Origin: Caulobacterales bacterium
GTDB taxonomy: Bacteria > Pseudomonadota > Alphaproteobacteria > Caulobacterales > Parvularculaceae
NCBI GenBank assembly: GCA_020638525.1
Contig: JACKIL010000013.1
Span: forward strand, 1-64,000
Direction of reading: 5' to 3'
DNA length: 64,000 nucleotides
Part shown: in pieces, positions 1-17,244 of the stretch
Numbering within the stretch: position 1 is the stretch's first letter
Layout: each line of letters starts with the position of its first letter
Translations under genes and position numbers: made by a program
The notes under the pieces: model-generated
Seen by the model: the letters and a program-made list of their open reading frames with translations, nothing else
Database searches by the model: none
What the model was told of the DNA's origin: nothing

Positions 1-204
1 TCCGCCTTCGACATATCGAGCGATGAGCGAGCAGACTTGCTCGCCGAGCGAAGGGCGCTCGTTGAAGAGCGTGTGCGCGTCGAGCGTTCGCTATCAACTC
101 TCGTCGCCGAGAAACAACGCGCGGATGAAGCGCTCGCTTCCTATCGCACGAACCTGCCTGAAGCCTCGGGCGGCGCCGTTCGCCCCTCGAACGCTTCCTA
201 CTGA
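1..204 (+). CDS. C-terminal end of an unrecognised coiled-coil protein (5' partial)
   Basis: Frame 1 is open from the first base to a TGA at 202-204, giving 67 residues with no start inside the window. The first two thirds are rich in Glu, Arg, Leu and Ala with heptad-like spacing, as in the end of a coiled coil. The last 20 residues are Gly/Ser/Ala/Pro-rich and look unstructured. I do not recognise the family. An alternative ATG frame at 23-238 is open but has a poor, Ser/Arg-rich composition typical of a shadow. The next gene starts 74 bases downstream. Whether this is real rests on its composition and on the aligned stop just before that gap. Confidence 0.55.
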   Translation, partial: SAFDISSDERADLLAERRALVEERVRVERSLSTLVAEKQRADEALASYRTNLPEASGGAVRPSNASY

Positions 205-278
205 GGCCTGCTCAAGCATAGGCGCAATTATGGCGTAGCCGGCTAGGAGCCGCGCGCGGCTGCGCGTATGAGAGCGCC

Positions 279-1193
279 ATGTCGAGCTGCGATATTTTCT
301 CTGTCCCGCTTCGCCTTGGTTTCGGGTGCTCCGGCGCGTTGGCGAGCAAGTGGTTCTCGCCACGCCGCGCCGCGCGCTTGCTTCAAAATGCTTATGACGG
401 CGGCGTTCGTTGTTTCGATACGGCGAGTTTTTACTCCGGGGGCGAAGCGGAGCGCAGACTCGGCGCTGTTGCGGCGAACTGGCGCGACCCGGTGTTCATC
501 AGCACCAAGACCGGAACGCGCTATACGGCCAGCGGCGCAGTGAAGGATTTTTCGCCAGCCGCCATTCGCCGCGATGTCGAAACGAGCCTTGTTCGGCTTG
601 GGCGCGACACGCTTGATCTCGTCTATCTGCATGGGCCGTCCCCGGAGGGGCAGAGGAGCGGGCTCGAAACGCTTGCGGCGCTGAAGGACGAGGGCAAGGT
701 GCGCCTTGCTGGGATTTGCGGAGGCGGGCGGGGGCTGGACCGGGCCGTTGCGGCTGAGGGCGTCGACGTCATCATGGGCGTCTACAATATTCTCCGGCGA
801 GAGCATGCAGAGGTCTTTAAAGCCGCAAAGGCGAAGGGCGTCGGCGTAGTCGCCATCGCACCCCTCGCACAGGGGCTTTTCCGAAAGAACTTCTTCGAAG
901 TTCGCGGGCCAGCTGACGTCTGGCGCATAGCGCGCGCGTTGATCAATAACCGCCCGGAACTGTCGCAGGCGCGGGCCGCGCGGGACGTGTTGGCGTCATT
1001 TCCCGGGTGGACGCCGGCGCAGGCGGCGCTTGCGTTCGTGCATGCGAATCCGGCGATCGATGTCGCAGTCACGACCAGCACCAATATCGGTCGCCTTTCG
1101 GAGTCGATCGACGCGGCGGGCCGGACGCCCCCCGCGTCACTTCTGCGCGCGCTGGAAGCGCTTTCTCTTGACGCCCCAGAGGGCGCTGCCTAG
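279..1193 (+). CDS. Aldo/keto reductase family oxidoreductase
   Basis: This is a 304-residue NAD(P)H-dependent reductase of the TIM-barrel aldo/keto reductase superfamily, probably cytosolic. The catalytic tetrad is visible as Asp47 (in CFDTAS), Tyr52 (FYSGG), Lys77 (ISTKTG) and His118 (VYLHGP). Length is normal for the bacterial D-threo-aldose dehydrogenase-like branch. The substrate cannot be predicted: the family reduces sugar aldehydes, ketones and reactive carbonyls. The ATG at 279 gives a full N-terminal beta strand (LRLGFGCSG) and has a weak GAGAGC upstream. The gene lies 43 bases upstream of grxD on the same strand, so co-transcription is plausible. Confidence 0.88.
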   Translation: MSSCDIFSVPLRLGFGCSGALASKWFSPRRAARLLQNAYDGGVRCFDTASFYSGGEAERRLGAVAANWRDPVFISTKTGTRYTASGAVKDFSPAAIRRDVETSLVRLGRDTLDLVYLHGPSPEGQRSGLETLAALKDEGKVRLAGICGGGRGLDRAVAAEGVDVIMGVYNILRREHAEVFKAAKAKGVGVVAIAPLAQGLFRKNFFEVRGPADVWRIARALINNRPELSQARAARDVLASFPGWTPAQAALAFVHANPAIDVAVTTSTNIGRLSESIDAAGRTPPASLLRALEALSLDAPEGAA

Positions 1194-1236
1194 CTACTGC
1201 AATGCACAGTCAGCGTTGAACAAGAGGTCGGGGCAG

Positions 1237-1572
1237 ATGAGCGACGACGCCATTTTCCGGGAAATTCAGGCCAAGATCGATGAGAATCCGGTCATGCTCT
1301 TCATGAAGGGCACGCCGCAATTTCCGCAATGCGGGTTTTCTTCGGCGGTTTGTCAGATTCTCGATTATCTGGGCGTCGAATATGGCTCGGCGAACGTGCT
1401 CGCCTCTGACGATCTCCGGCAGGGGATCAAGGCGTTTTCCGACTGGCCGACCATCCCTCAGCTCTATGTGAAGGGCGAATTCGTCGGCGGCTGCGACATC
1501 ATCCGCGAGATGTTCGAAACCGGCGAACTGCGCGGCTTCCTGCAAGACAAGGGCGTGCTTGTCGCCGCCTGA
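1237..1572 (+). CDS. grxD: Monothiol glutaredoxin, Grx4/GrxD type
   Basis: This 111-residue protein carries the CGFS monothiol signature at residues 32-35 within FPQCGFSS, plus the glutathione-binding WPTIPQLY and GGCDI segments. Proteins of this class bind a bridging [2Fe-2S] cluster with glutathione, often together with BolA. They deliver or sense Fe-S clusters rather than reduce disulfides. The open frame extends upstream to 1030 through the reductase gene. The ATG at 1237 is chosen because it restores the usual family length and N-terminus (MSDDAIFREI). A strong hairpin follows 25 bases after the stop. The bolA gene often found beside grxD is not seen here. Confidence 0.95.
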   Translation: MSDDAIFREIQAKIDENPVMLFMKGTPQFPQCGFSSAVCQILDYLGVEYGSANVLASDDLRQGIKAFSDWPTIPQLYVKGEFVGGCDIIREMFETGELRGFLQDKGVLVAA

Positions 1573-1597
1573 AGCCTTTGATTTCTTTCAAAAGAAA

Positions 1598-1636
1598 ACG
1601 GCCGGGGACAGAAGTTCCGCCGGCCGTGAAAGTTTT
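1598..1636. terminator. Bidirectional rho-independent terminator after grxD
   Basis: A perfect 8-bp inverted repeat, ACGGCCGG at 1598-1605 and CCGGCCGT at 1620-1627, encloses a loop that can pair further (GGA with TCC). A T-run (GTTTTT, about 1632-1636) follows on the plus strand, and an A-rich run (1589-1598) precedes it, which reads as T-rich on the minus strand. It can therefore end both grxD and the convergent small ORF at 1656-1745. Confidence 0.8.
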
Positions 1637-1655
1637 TGGAAGGGTGTGCGGTTGG

Positions 1656-1745
1656 CTATCGGCCCAGGACGAACAGGCTGGAAAGGCCAATACCGCCGCT
1701 GATGACAATGATGCCGGTCAGCATCGTCGTTAGTACGATCAGCAT
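1656..1745 (-). CDS. Candidate 29-residue single-pass membrane peptide
   Basis: The ATG at 1745 (minus strand) is preceded by GAGAGAGGA with a 7-base spacer, a good Shine-Dalgarno sequence. It opens a 29-residue peptide that is almost entirely hydrophobic (Leu, Ile, Val, Thr, Gly) and ends with Leu-Gly-Arg. One transmembrane helix would span most of it. In-frame codons continue upstream to 1847, but that extension is charged and lacks a ribosome site. The ORF converges on grxD and shares the terminator at 1598-1636. It has the size and shape of bacterial single-span small proteins (compare KdpF and YnhF in E. coli), but I recognise no homologue. Chance hydrophobic ORFs occur, so confidence is moderate. 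Confidence 0.5.
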   Translation of the reverse strand: MLIVLTTMLTGIIVISGGIGLSSLFVLGR

Positions 1746-2170
1746 GGCGCTATCCTCTCTCTCAATCAGGGCCCCCAGCGCCCCGTCCTCGTGACGTCTG
1801 ATAGTTAACGCCGCTTCGCGCGCCTCACTGTGATGGCGGTCACTCAAGCGAGCGATTGCCGCAAGGGCGCGCTTTTCTTCAGAAAAACAACGCGTTACTG
1901 GCGAACTGGATTTACAGGATTGGTCGCGGCGAGGGGCGCGACCGAGTTTCCATTAGCAGGAGTCGGACGAGGGACAATGTCGATTTTTCCCGACATGCTC
2001 GCCCAGCATCGCCAGCGCGGCTTGCATTCGCCTGATTTTTCTGTATCTACGCCCGCGTCGCCGGTCGGGCTCGTTCCGCACTGGCTACGCCCTGTCCGAG
2101 ACTGCAGGCGCCCATCAGCCGTAATGGCGGGCTTAATCTCCTGCAATAGACGGGAAGGACAAAGGATTTG
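1746..2170. other. Gene-free stretch between the small ORF and the rplJ leader
   Basis: No ORF with credible codon use or start signal is seen on either strand. A 7-bp inverted repeat (GGTCGCG at 1922-1928 and CGCGACC at 1937-1943) forms a hairpin without a T-run. The stretch probably carries the promoter(s) of the rplJ operon. The genes rplK and rplA, commonly found upstream of rplJ, are absent. Confidence 0.5.
2022..2049 (+). promoter_or_regulatory. Weak candidate promoter for rplJL-rpoBC
   Basis: TTGCAT at 2022-2027 and TATCTA at 2044-2049 are separated by 16 bases, about 300 bases before rplJ. Both hexamers are only partial matches. Its position upstream of the structured leader is the main support. 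Confidence 0.25.
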
Positions 2171-2341
2171 GTCCCGCTTCACCGCGGCGGCCCGCTCCGT
2201 CGGCCTTTCTGGGCCGATCCTTTCTGGGACAGGCTCTTGCGCCGGAAACGCGCGGAGCCTTTTTGGTTTCCGCAACTCTCCAGCGCAATCGAAGCCGCGG
2301 GGCCGGATGGTCCGGACCCGCTTGTTGAAGGGAATCGTCCA
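2171..2341 (+). promoter_or_regulatory. Structured 5' leader of rplJ (possible L10 autoregulatory leader)
   Basis: GTCCC at 2171-2175 can pair with GGGAC at 2226-2230, enclosing a small hairpin CGGCC/GGCCG (2201-2205 and 2212-2216). A 10-base direct repeat, CCTTTCTGGG, occurs at 2204-2213 and 2219-2228. A second strong hairpin follows at 2231-2260. In E. coli the L10-L12 complex binds the rplJ leader and represses translation. Assigning that role here is inference from position and folding potential, because I could not align it to the known consensus. Confidence 0.5.
2231..2264 (+). terminator. Attenuator-like hairpin with T-run in the rplJ leader
   Basis: AGGCTC (2231-2236) pairs with GAGCCT (2255-2260). 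GCGC (2239-2242) pairs with GCGC (2250-2253) around a 7-base loop. TTTTT follows at 2260-2264. This has the full form of an intrinsic terminator, 78 bases before the rplJ start codon and apparently with no gene before it on this strand. It would act as an attenuator if the promoter lies upstream. Confidence 0.6.
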
Positions 2342-2854
2342 ATGGACAAAGCCCAGAAGACGGAAACGGTTGAGTGGCTTGGCGGCGTATTCGACGCCAA
2401 CACCGTTGTCGTCGTCGGAAATGGCGGCCTGACCGTCGCTGAAATGTCCGAGCTGCGCGGCGAACTTCGCCAGGCCGGCGCGAGCATGAAAGTGGTCAAG
2501 AACCGTCTCGCCAAGATCGCCATGACTGGCAAGCCGAGCGAAAAGATCGCCCACCTCTTCAAGGGGCCGACCGCGATCGCTTTCTCGGAAGACCCGGTCG
2601 CAGCGGCCAAGGCTGTCGAGAAGTACGCCAAAAAGAATGAAAAGCTCACCATTCTTGGCGGTGCGATGGGAGAGGAAATCTTCGACGCGACGGGCGTGAA
2701 GGCTCTGGCCTCAATGCCGTCCCGCGAAGAGCTGCTCGGCTCCATCGTCCAAACCATCATGTCGCCGGCGGCCGAACTGGCCGGAGCCATCTCGGCTCCG
2801 GGCTCGCAGATCGCTGCGATCCTCGAAACTCTGGAGAAGCGGGAAGCCGCCTAA
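2342..2854 (+). CDS. rplJ: 50S ribosomal protein L10
   Basis: This 170-residue protein forms the base of the ribosomal stalk: its C-terminal helix carries L7/L12 dimers and its N-terminal domain sits on 23S rRNA with L11. The N-terminal MDKAQKTETVEWL and the VVKNRLAKIA segment are typical. The Ala-rich end (ISAPGSQIAAILETLEKREAA) is the L12-binding helix region. The frame is open further upstream; the ATG at 2342 is chosen because GAAGGGA lies 7 bases before it and it gives the family length. rplL follows after 64 bases. Confidence 0.97.
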   Translation: MDKAQKTETVEWLGGVFDANTVVVVGNGGLTVAEMSELRGELRQAGASMKVVKNRLAKIAMTGKPSEKIAHLFKGPTAIAFSEDPVAAAKAVEKYAKKNEKLTILGGAMGEEIFDATGVKALASMPSREELLGSIVQTIMSPAAELAGAISAPGSQIAAILETLEKREAA

Positions 2855-2918
2855 GGCGAGCGACTCGGCGGCGCTTGCGCGTCGCAACTGGATCAAATTC
2901 TAACTGGGAACCAAGAAA

Positions 2919-3299
2919 ATGGCTGATCTTAAGAAACTTGCAGAAGAGCTCGTTGGCCTCACGCTCCTCGAAGCGGCTGAGCTCAAGAAAATCCTGAAAG
3001 ACGAGTACGGCATCGAGCCGGCCGCTGGCGCCGTTGCGGTCGCCATGCCGGGCGCCGGCGGTGGCGCGGCGGAAGCTGCTGAAGAGAAAACCGAGTTCGA
3101 CGTTATCCTCGTCGACGCGGGCGCGACCAAGATCAACGTGATCAAAGAAGTTCGCGCGATCACCAGCCTTGGCCTGAAAGAAGCCAAAGACCTCGTCGAG
3201 GCCGGCGGCAAAGCGGTCAAGGAAGGCGTCTCGAAAGCCGAAGCCGAAGACATCAAGAAGAAACTCGAAGCGGCCGGCGCGAAAGTCGAACTCAAGTAG
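2919..3299 (+). CDS. rplL: 50S ribosomal protein L7/L12
   Basis: This 126-residue stalk protein recruits and activates translational GTPases. The N-terminal dimerisation domain (about 1-32) is followed by an Ala/Gly/Glu hinge (about 35-58). The conserved C-terminal domain begins at EFDVILVDAG and contains the factor-binding helix (INVIKEVRAITSLGLKEAK). The ribosome site is a G/A-rich GGGAACCAAG just before the ATG. The stop is followed by a long hairpin before rpoB, as expected where stalk protein must be made in excess over RNA polymerase. Confidence 0.98.
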   Translation: MADLKKLAEELVGLTLLEAAELKKILKDEYGIEPAAGAVAVAMPGAGGGAAEAAEEKTEFDVILVDAGATKINVIKEVRAITSLGLKEAKDLVEAGGKAVKEGVSKAEAEDIKKKLEAAGAKVELK

Positions 3300-3309
3300 T
3301 TTTGTTCTT

Positions 3310-3340
3310 CCCGGTTCCCTGTGGAAAATCAGGGGCCGGG
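3310..3340 (+). promoter_or_regulatory. rplL-rpoB intergenic hairpin (partial attenuator or processing site)
   Basis: CCCGG (3310-3314) pairs with CCGGG (3336-3340), and CCCTG (3317-3321) pairs with CAGGG (3330-3334), around an A-rich 8-base loop. No T-run follows, so it is not a standard intrinsic terminator. In E. coli the equivalent gap holds a leaky attenuator and an RNase III site, and this hairpin sits in the corresponding place. Confidence 0.5.
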
Positions 3341-3652
3341 GCCAAGTGGTTAACTCCGGAGCCGCCATCAGGGCCTCAAAAGGGCGAGAGGGCGGGTCCG
3401 GAGGCGAGGTCGCCAGCGCTTTTTTCCCCTTAGGGGGTTGCGGGGGCGGCATGGCGCGCCTATTAACGACGTTCGCCGTCGGCGGGTTACCGTCGGCGGC
3501 GCAAGGCTTTGCGGCGACGTGCTTCGGTCAATCGAGATCAAAAATTGAGGTTCTGAAACCCGCGGTTGCTTTGTGGCGACCCTGCGGGCGTTTTCGTGCA
3601 CGCGCGAATTTACGCTGCGGTGCGAAAGCCCTGTGCTTTTAAGAGGAAAAAG
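3341..3652 (+). other. rplL-rpoB gap, no gene seen
   Basis: The codons open ahead of rpoB from 3566 have no start signal and do not resemble a coding extension. A short inverted repeat TCCCC/GGGGG lies around 3425-3437. A GCCGTCGGCGG-like motif occurs twice near 3475-3500. The ribosome site AAGAGGAAAA ends just before the rpoB ATG. No convincing promoter is seen, so rpoBC is most likely read from the rplJ promoter. Confidence 0.45.
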
Positions 3653-7729
<4,077 letters not shown>

Positions 7730-7731
7730 GG

Positions 7732-7752
7732 GCGAGGGCGTTTAGCCCTCGC
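7732..7752 (+). promoter_or_regulatory. Hairpin in the rpoB-rpoC gap
   Basis: GCGAGGG (7732-7738) and CCCTCGC (7746-7752) form a perfect 7-bp stem with a 7-base loop, directly after the rpoB stop. No T-run follows, so it more likely stabilises or marks the transcript than terminates it. Confidence 0.45.
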
Positions 7753-7835
7753 TTGCTCCTCCTCGCAGAGGCGGAGCGAGACCGAAGTAAAGTTTTCAAG
7801 CGGATCGAATCCGCACCCGACCCCGAGAGGTTTGA

Positions 7836-12065
<4,230 letters not shown>

Positions 12066-12089
12066 CCGTCCGAAGGATAGCCACGCCGG

Positions 12090-12105
12090 GGGCGCGAAAG
12101 CGCCC
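12090..12105 (+). terminator. GNRA-loop hairpin after rpoC
   Basis: GGGCGC and GCGCCC flank a GAAA tetraloop immediately after the rpoC stop. It has no T-run of its own and sits 16 bases before the main terminator. It probably protects the 3' end or assists termination. Confidence 0.45.
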
Positions 12106-12120
12106 TCGGTCAGAAATCAG

Positions 12121-12153
12121 AACGGCGGCCCGAAAAACGGGCCGCCGTTTTCG
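12121..12153 (+). terminator. Rho-independent terminator of the rplJL-rpoBC operon
   Basis: This is a perfect 12-bp stem, AACGGCGGCCCG at 12121-12132 and CGGGCCGCCGTT at 12138-12149. It has a five-A loop and is followed by TT and CGTCT. This is one of the strongest terminators in the window. The A-run at its start would also allow minus-strand use. Confidence 0.9.
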
Positions 12154-12582
12154 TCTGTGGAAAAGAGAATCAGTCTCGTCGAGGAGCGGTTAGGACGGGT
12201 TTCCGGAGGCGGCTTTTCGGCCCAAAATCTCAGGCGCGAGCCTTGTTCGCCGCTTCCGGAGCGCCATATTCCCGATGGCGAGGTCGGCGCCCGCGACACA
12301 TTGAAAGAATCTCGCTTGCTGGGGCCGAAAATCCATTGGCGCGTATTGACCCAGGCGATTCGCGCTAGTATGGATCGCGCCGCTGGAAGGCCGGCAGTCA
12401 TAGGCGTTTTTCTTAAAGCGTCTGTGAAACGCGGCTAGCCCTGCCGACTAATGTTGAGAAAAGTTTCGTTGAGCGGTGTTCCGCCTGCCGGGCCCCGCTC
12501 ATTTGCGTCGTTGCGGAATTAGCCGTCGGCGCGAGGAAGGCCCAAGGTTTCGACCTCTCTTTGCCGAGGATTTGGAGAACGA
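12154..12582 (+). other. rpoC-rpsL gap holding the str operon promoter, no gene
   Basis: No credible ORF is present on either strand; open frames here have shadow composition. The main signal is a promoter at 12346-12371. The resulting leader of roughly 200 bases runs to rpsL and ends in a purine-rich ribosome site (TTTGGAGAACGA). Any S7-type translational control site would lie in the operon transcript, but none could be recognised by eye. Confidence 0.5.
12346..12371 (+). promoter_or_regulatory. Candidate housekeeping promoter of rpsL-rpsG-fusA-tuf
   Basis: TTGACCC at 12346-12352, an 11-base spacer and GCTAGTAT at 12364-12371 fit the Caulobacter vegetative consensus TTGACGS-N10-14-GCTANAWC well, though the -10 part is imperfect. 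It lies downstream of the rpoC terminator and about 210 bases before rpsL, on the correct strand. Confidence 0.55.
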
Positions 12583-12954
12583 ATGCCTACAGTCCAACAG
12601 CTGATCCGCAAACCGCGCAAGCCGCGGCGCAAGATCAACAAGGTGCCGGCGATGCAGGCATGCCCGCAGAAGCGCGGCGTGTGCACGCGCGTTTATACGA
12701 CGACGCCGAAAAAGCCGAACTCGGCGCTTCGTAAGGTTGCGAAGATCCGCCTGACGAACGGCCATGAGGTGATCGGCTATATCCCGGGCGAAGGCCACAA
12801 CCTGCAGGAGCACTCCGTGGTGCTGATCCGCGGCGGCCGCGTGAAGGACCTTCCGGGTGTTCGCTACCACATCATCCGCGGCGTCCTCGACACGCAAGGC
12901 GTCAAGGACCGCAAGCAGCGCCGCTCGCTCTACGGCGCCAAACGGCCGAAATAG
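12583..12954 (+). CDS. rpsL: 30S ribosomal protein S12
   Basis: This 123-residue decoding-centre protein has Lys43 and Lys44 in TPKKPNSALRK and Lys88-Asp89 in GRVKDLPGVRYH. These streptomycin-determining positions therefore carry the sensitive, wild-type residues. Asp89 is the residue usually beta-methylthiolated by RimO. Its N-terminus reads MPTVQQLIRKPRKP, a small variation on the common MPTINQL. The ribosome site GGAG lies 7 bases before the ATG. rpsG starts 9 bases after the stop. Confidence 0.98.
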   Translation: MPTVQQLIRKPRKPRRKINKVPAMQACPQKRGVCTRVYTTTPKKPNSALRKVAKIRLTNGHEVIGYIPGEGHNLQEHSVVLIRGGRVKDLPGVRYHIIRGVLDTQGVKDRKQRRSLYGAKRPK

Positions 12955-12963
12955 GAAGCGCAC

Positions 12964-13434
12964 ATGTCACGTCGCCGCAAAGCAGAGAAACGCGAAGTCC
13001 ATCCGGACGCCAAGTTTGGCGATACGATGGTTTCGAAGTTCATGAACTACATCATGGTCGACGGCAAAAAGCCGGCCGCCGAGAAGATCGTGTACGGCGC
13101 TTTCGACCGCATCGAGAACAAGCTTCGCCGTCCGCCGGTCGACCTGTTCAAGGAAGCGCTCGACAACGTGACGCCTTCGATCGAAGTGCGCTCGCGCCGG
13201 GTCGGCGGCGCCACCTATCAGGTTCCGGTGGAAGTCCGCCCGGACCGCAAGATCGCGCTCGCCATGCGCTGGCTGATTTCGGCCGCCCGCGCGCGCAACG
13301 AAACGACGATGGTCGATCGTCTTTCGAACGAACTGATGGACGCTGCGCAGAACCGCGGCGCCGCCGTCAAGAAGCGCGAAGACACGCACCGCATGGCGGA
13401 AGCGAACCGCGCCTTCTCGCATTATCGTTGGTAG
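12964..13434 (+). CDS. rpsG: 30S ribosomal protein S7
   Basis: This 156-residue primary binder of the 3' domain of 16S rRNA sits in the E site. The conserved MSRRRKAEKREV start, the VRSRRVGGATYQVPVEVRP beta-ribbon and the KKREDTHRMAEANRAF C-terminal helix are all visible. Length equals the short (non-K-12) form of S7. In E. coli S7 represses translation of the str operon. It lies 9 bases after rpsL and 29 bases before fusA. Confidence 0.98.
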   Translation: MSRRRKAEKREVHPDAKFGDTMVSKFMNYIMVDGKKPAAEKIVYGAFDRIENKLRRPPVDLFKEALDNVTPSIEVRSRRVGGATYQVPVEVRPDRKIALAMRWLISAARARNETTMVDRLSNELMDAAQNRGAAVKKREDTHRMAEANRAFSHYRW

Positions 13435-13463
13435 TCGGAATTTAGAGTTAGGGATCGCCAGTC

Positions 13464-15542
<2,079 letters not shown>

Positions 15543-15634
15543 CGGTTCGGGCGGGAGGGAGCCTCCTCCTCAAACGCGCCGAGGCGATCGGTAAGGAAAA
15601 CTAGGAAAGTCGTCAGGAGACGGAGAGAAGTAAA

Positions 15635-16810
15635 ATGGCTAAAGCAAAGTTTGAACGCAACAAGCCGCATGCGAACGTTGGCACGATCGGTCACGTCGAC
15701 CACGGCAAAACGACCCTGACGGCCGCGATCACCAAATATTTCGGTGAATTCAAGGCTTATGACCAGATCGACGCCGCGCCGGAAGAAAAAGCCCGCGGCA
15801 TCACGATCTCGACGGCTCACGTCGAATATGAAACGCCGAACCGCCACTACGCGCACGTCGACTGCCCCGGCCACGCCGACTACGTGAAAAACATGATCAC
15901 GGGCGCTGCGCAGATGGACGGCGCGATCCTCGTCGTTAACGCTGCTGACGGTCCCATGCCGCAAACGCGCGAGCACATTCTTCTCGCCCGTCAGGTCGGC
16001 GTGCCGGCGATCGTCGTCTACCTCAACAAAGTCGACCAGGTTGACGATCCGGAACTCCTCGACCTCGTCGAAATGGAAGTCCGTGAACTCCTGTCGTCCT
16101 ACGAATTCCCGGGCGACGATATTCCGATCATCAAAGGCTCGGCGCTCGCCGCCCTCGAAGGCCGCGATCCGGAAATCGGCGAAAATTCGATCCGCGCGCT
16201 GATGGAAGCTGTCGACAGCTACATCCCGACGCCGGCCCGCCCGGTCGACCAGCCGTTCCTCCTGCCGATCGAAGACGTGTTCTCGATCTCGGGCCGCGGC
16301 ACCGTCGTGACCGGCCGCGTTGAGCGCGGCGTCGTCAATGTCGGCGACGAACTCGAAATCGTCGGCATCAAAGACACGCAGAAAACGACCTGCACGGGCG
16401 TTGAAATGTTCCGCAAACTGCTCGATCGCGGTGAGGCTGGCGACAACGTTGGCGTTCTCCTCCGCGGCATCGATCGCGACAAAGTCGAGCGCGGCCAGGT
16501 TCTCTGCAAGCCGGGCTCGGTTACGCCGCACAAGAAGTTCGTGGCTGAAGCCTACATCCTCACGAAAGAGGAAGGCGGCCGTCACACCCCGTTCTTCACG
16601 AACTACCGTCCGCAGTTCTACTTCCGCACCACGGACGTGACGGGCATCGTCACGCTCAAGGAAGGCACGGAAATGGTCATGCCGGGCGACAACGTCGAAG
16701 TGAACGTCGAGCTCATCGTGCCGATCGCCATGGAAGAGAAGCTCCGCTTCGCTATCCGTGAAGGCGGTCGTACGGTCGGCGCCGGCATCGTCGCCAAGAT
16801 CATCGAGTAG
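15635..16810 (+). CDS. tuf: Elongation factor Tu
   Basis: This 391-residue GTPase brings aminoacyl-tRNA to the ribosome. G motifs are GHVDHGKTT (19-27), DCPGH (76-80) and NKVD (131-134). His80 is the catalytic switch II histidine. The 391-residue length is typical of alphaproteobacteria. Many relatives have a second tuf elsewhere, which this window cannot show. The ribosome site GGAGACGGAGAG precedes the ATG. An intrinsic terminator 17 bases after the stop separates tuf from the S10 block. Confidence 0.99.
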   Translation: MAKAKFERNKPHANVGTIGHVDHGKTTLTAAITKYFGEFKAYDQIDAAPEEKARGITISTAHVEYETPNRHYAHVDCPGHADYVKNMITGAAQMDGAILVVNAADGPMPQTREHILLARQVGVPAIVVYLNKVDQVDDPELLDLVEMEVRELLSSYEFPGDDIPIIKGSALAALEGRDPEIGENSIRALMEAVDSYIPTPARPVDQPFLLPIEDVFSISGRGTVVTGRVERGVVNVGDELEIVGIKDTQKTTCTGVEMFRKLLDRGEAGDNVGVLLRGIDRDKVERGQVLCKPGSVTPHKKFVAEAYILTKEEGGRHTPFFTNYRPQFYFRTTDVTGIVTLKEGTEMVMPGDNVEVNVELIVPIAMEEKLRFAIREGGRTVGAGIVAKIIE

Positions 16811-16827
16811 TCATTCAGGGTCATAAG

Positions 16828-16861
16828 GCGCGGACTGGCCTTCAAACCAGTCCGCGCTTTT
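16828..16861 (+). terminator. Rho-independent terminator after tuf
   Basis: An 11-bp perfect stem is formed by GCGCGGACTGG (16828-16838) and CCAGTCCGCGC (16847-16857), with an 8-base loop and TTTT following. It lies only 45 bases before rpsJ, so either it is partly read through or the S10 operon promoter overlaps this short gap. Confidence 0.88.
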
Positions 16862-16906
16862 CGTCTCAAGTAGTAGAACCAGAAACAGCGAAGCGTCACC
16901 GGAACC

Positions 16907-17218
16907 ATGCAACAGAACATCCGCATCCGACTTAAAGCGTTTGATCACCGCGTGCTCGACGCTTCGACGAAAGAAATCGTCAACACCGCCAAGCGCACGG
17001 GCGCTCAGGTTCGCGGGCCGATCCCGCTGCCGACGCGCATTGAGCGTTTCACGGTCAACCGTTCGCCGCACATCGACAAGAAGAGCCGCGAGCAATTTGA
17101 AATGCGTACGCACAAACGCGTTCTCGATATTGTCGATCCGACCCCGCAAACGGTTGACGCGCTGATGAAGCTCGACCTTTCGGCCGGCGTCGACGTCGAA
17201 ATCCGTTTGGGCGCGTAA
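16907..17218 (+). CDS. rpsJ: 30S ribosomal protein S10
   Basis: This 103-residue protein of the 30S head doubles as NusE, the partner of NusB in transcription antitermination. Conserved segments are IRIRLKAFDHRVLD, GPIPLPTRIERFTV and SPHIDKKSREQFE. The loop His in SPHIDKKS is intact. It opens the S10 series, 96 bases after tuf. No clear promoter is seen in that gap, which mainly holds the tuf terminator. The ATG at 16907 has a weak CCGGAACC ribosome site. rplC begins 26 bases downstream. Confidence 0.98.
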   Translation: MQQNIRIRLKAFDHRVLDASTKEIVNTAKRTGAQVRGPIPLPTRIERFTVNRSPHIDKKSREQFEMRTHKRVLDIVDPTPQTVDALMKLDLSAGVDVEIRLGA

Positions 17219-17244
17219 GTTAGAGAGCCAGAGGAGCGATCACG

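Noticed and set aside
1830..2432. 200-codon plus-strand frame upstream of and into rplJ
   Set aside because: Ser/Arg/Gly-rich nonsense composition, overlaps the rplJ leader and runs out of frame into rplJ. It is more likely untranslated leader.
7795..7825. GGATCGAATCC near the rpoC start, resembling a tRNA T-arm
   Set aside because: No acceptor stem, anticodon arm or GTTCRANYC loop could be built around it. It is a chance match in the rpoB-rpoC gap.
12700..12870. Possible streptomycin-resistance changes in rpsL
   Set aside because: Lys43 and Lys88 are both wild type.
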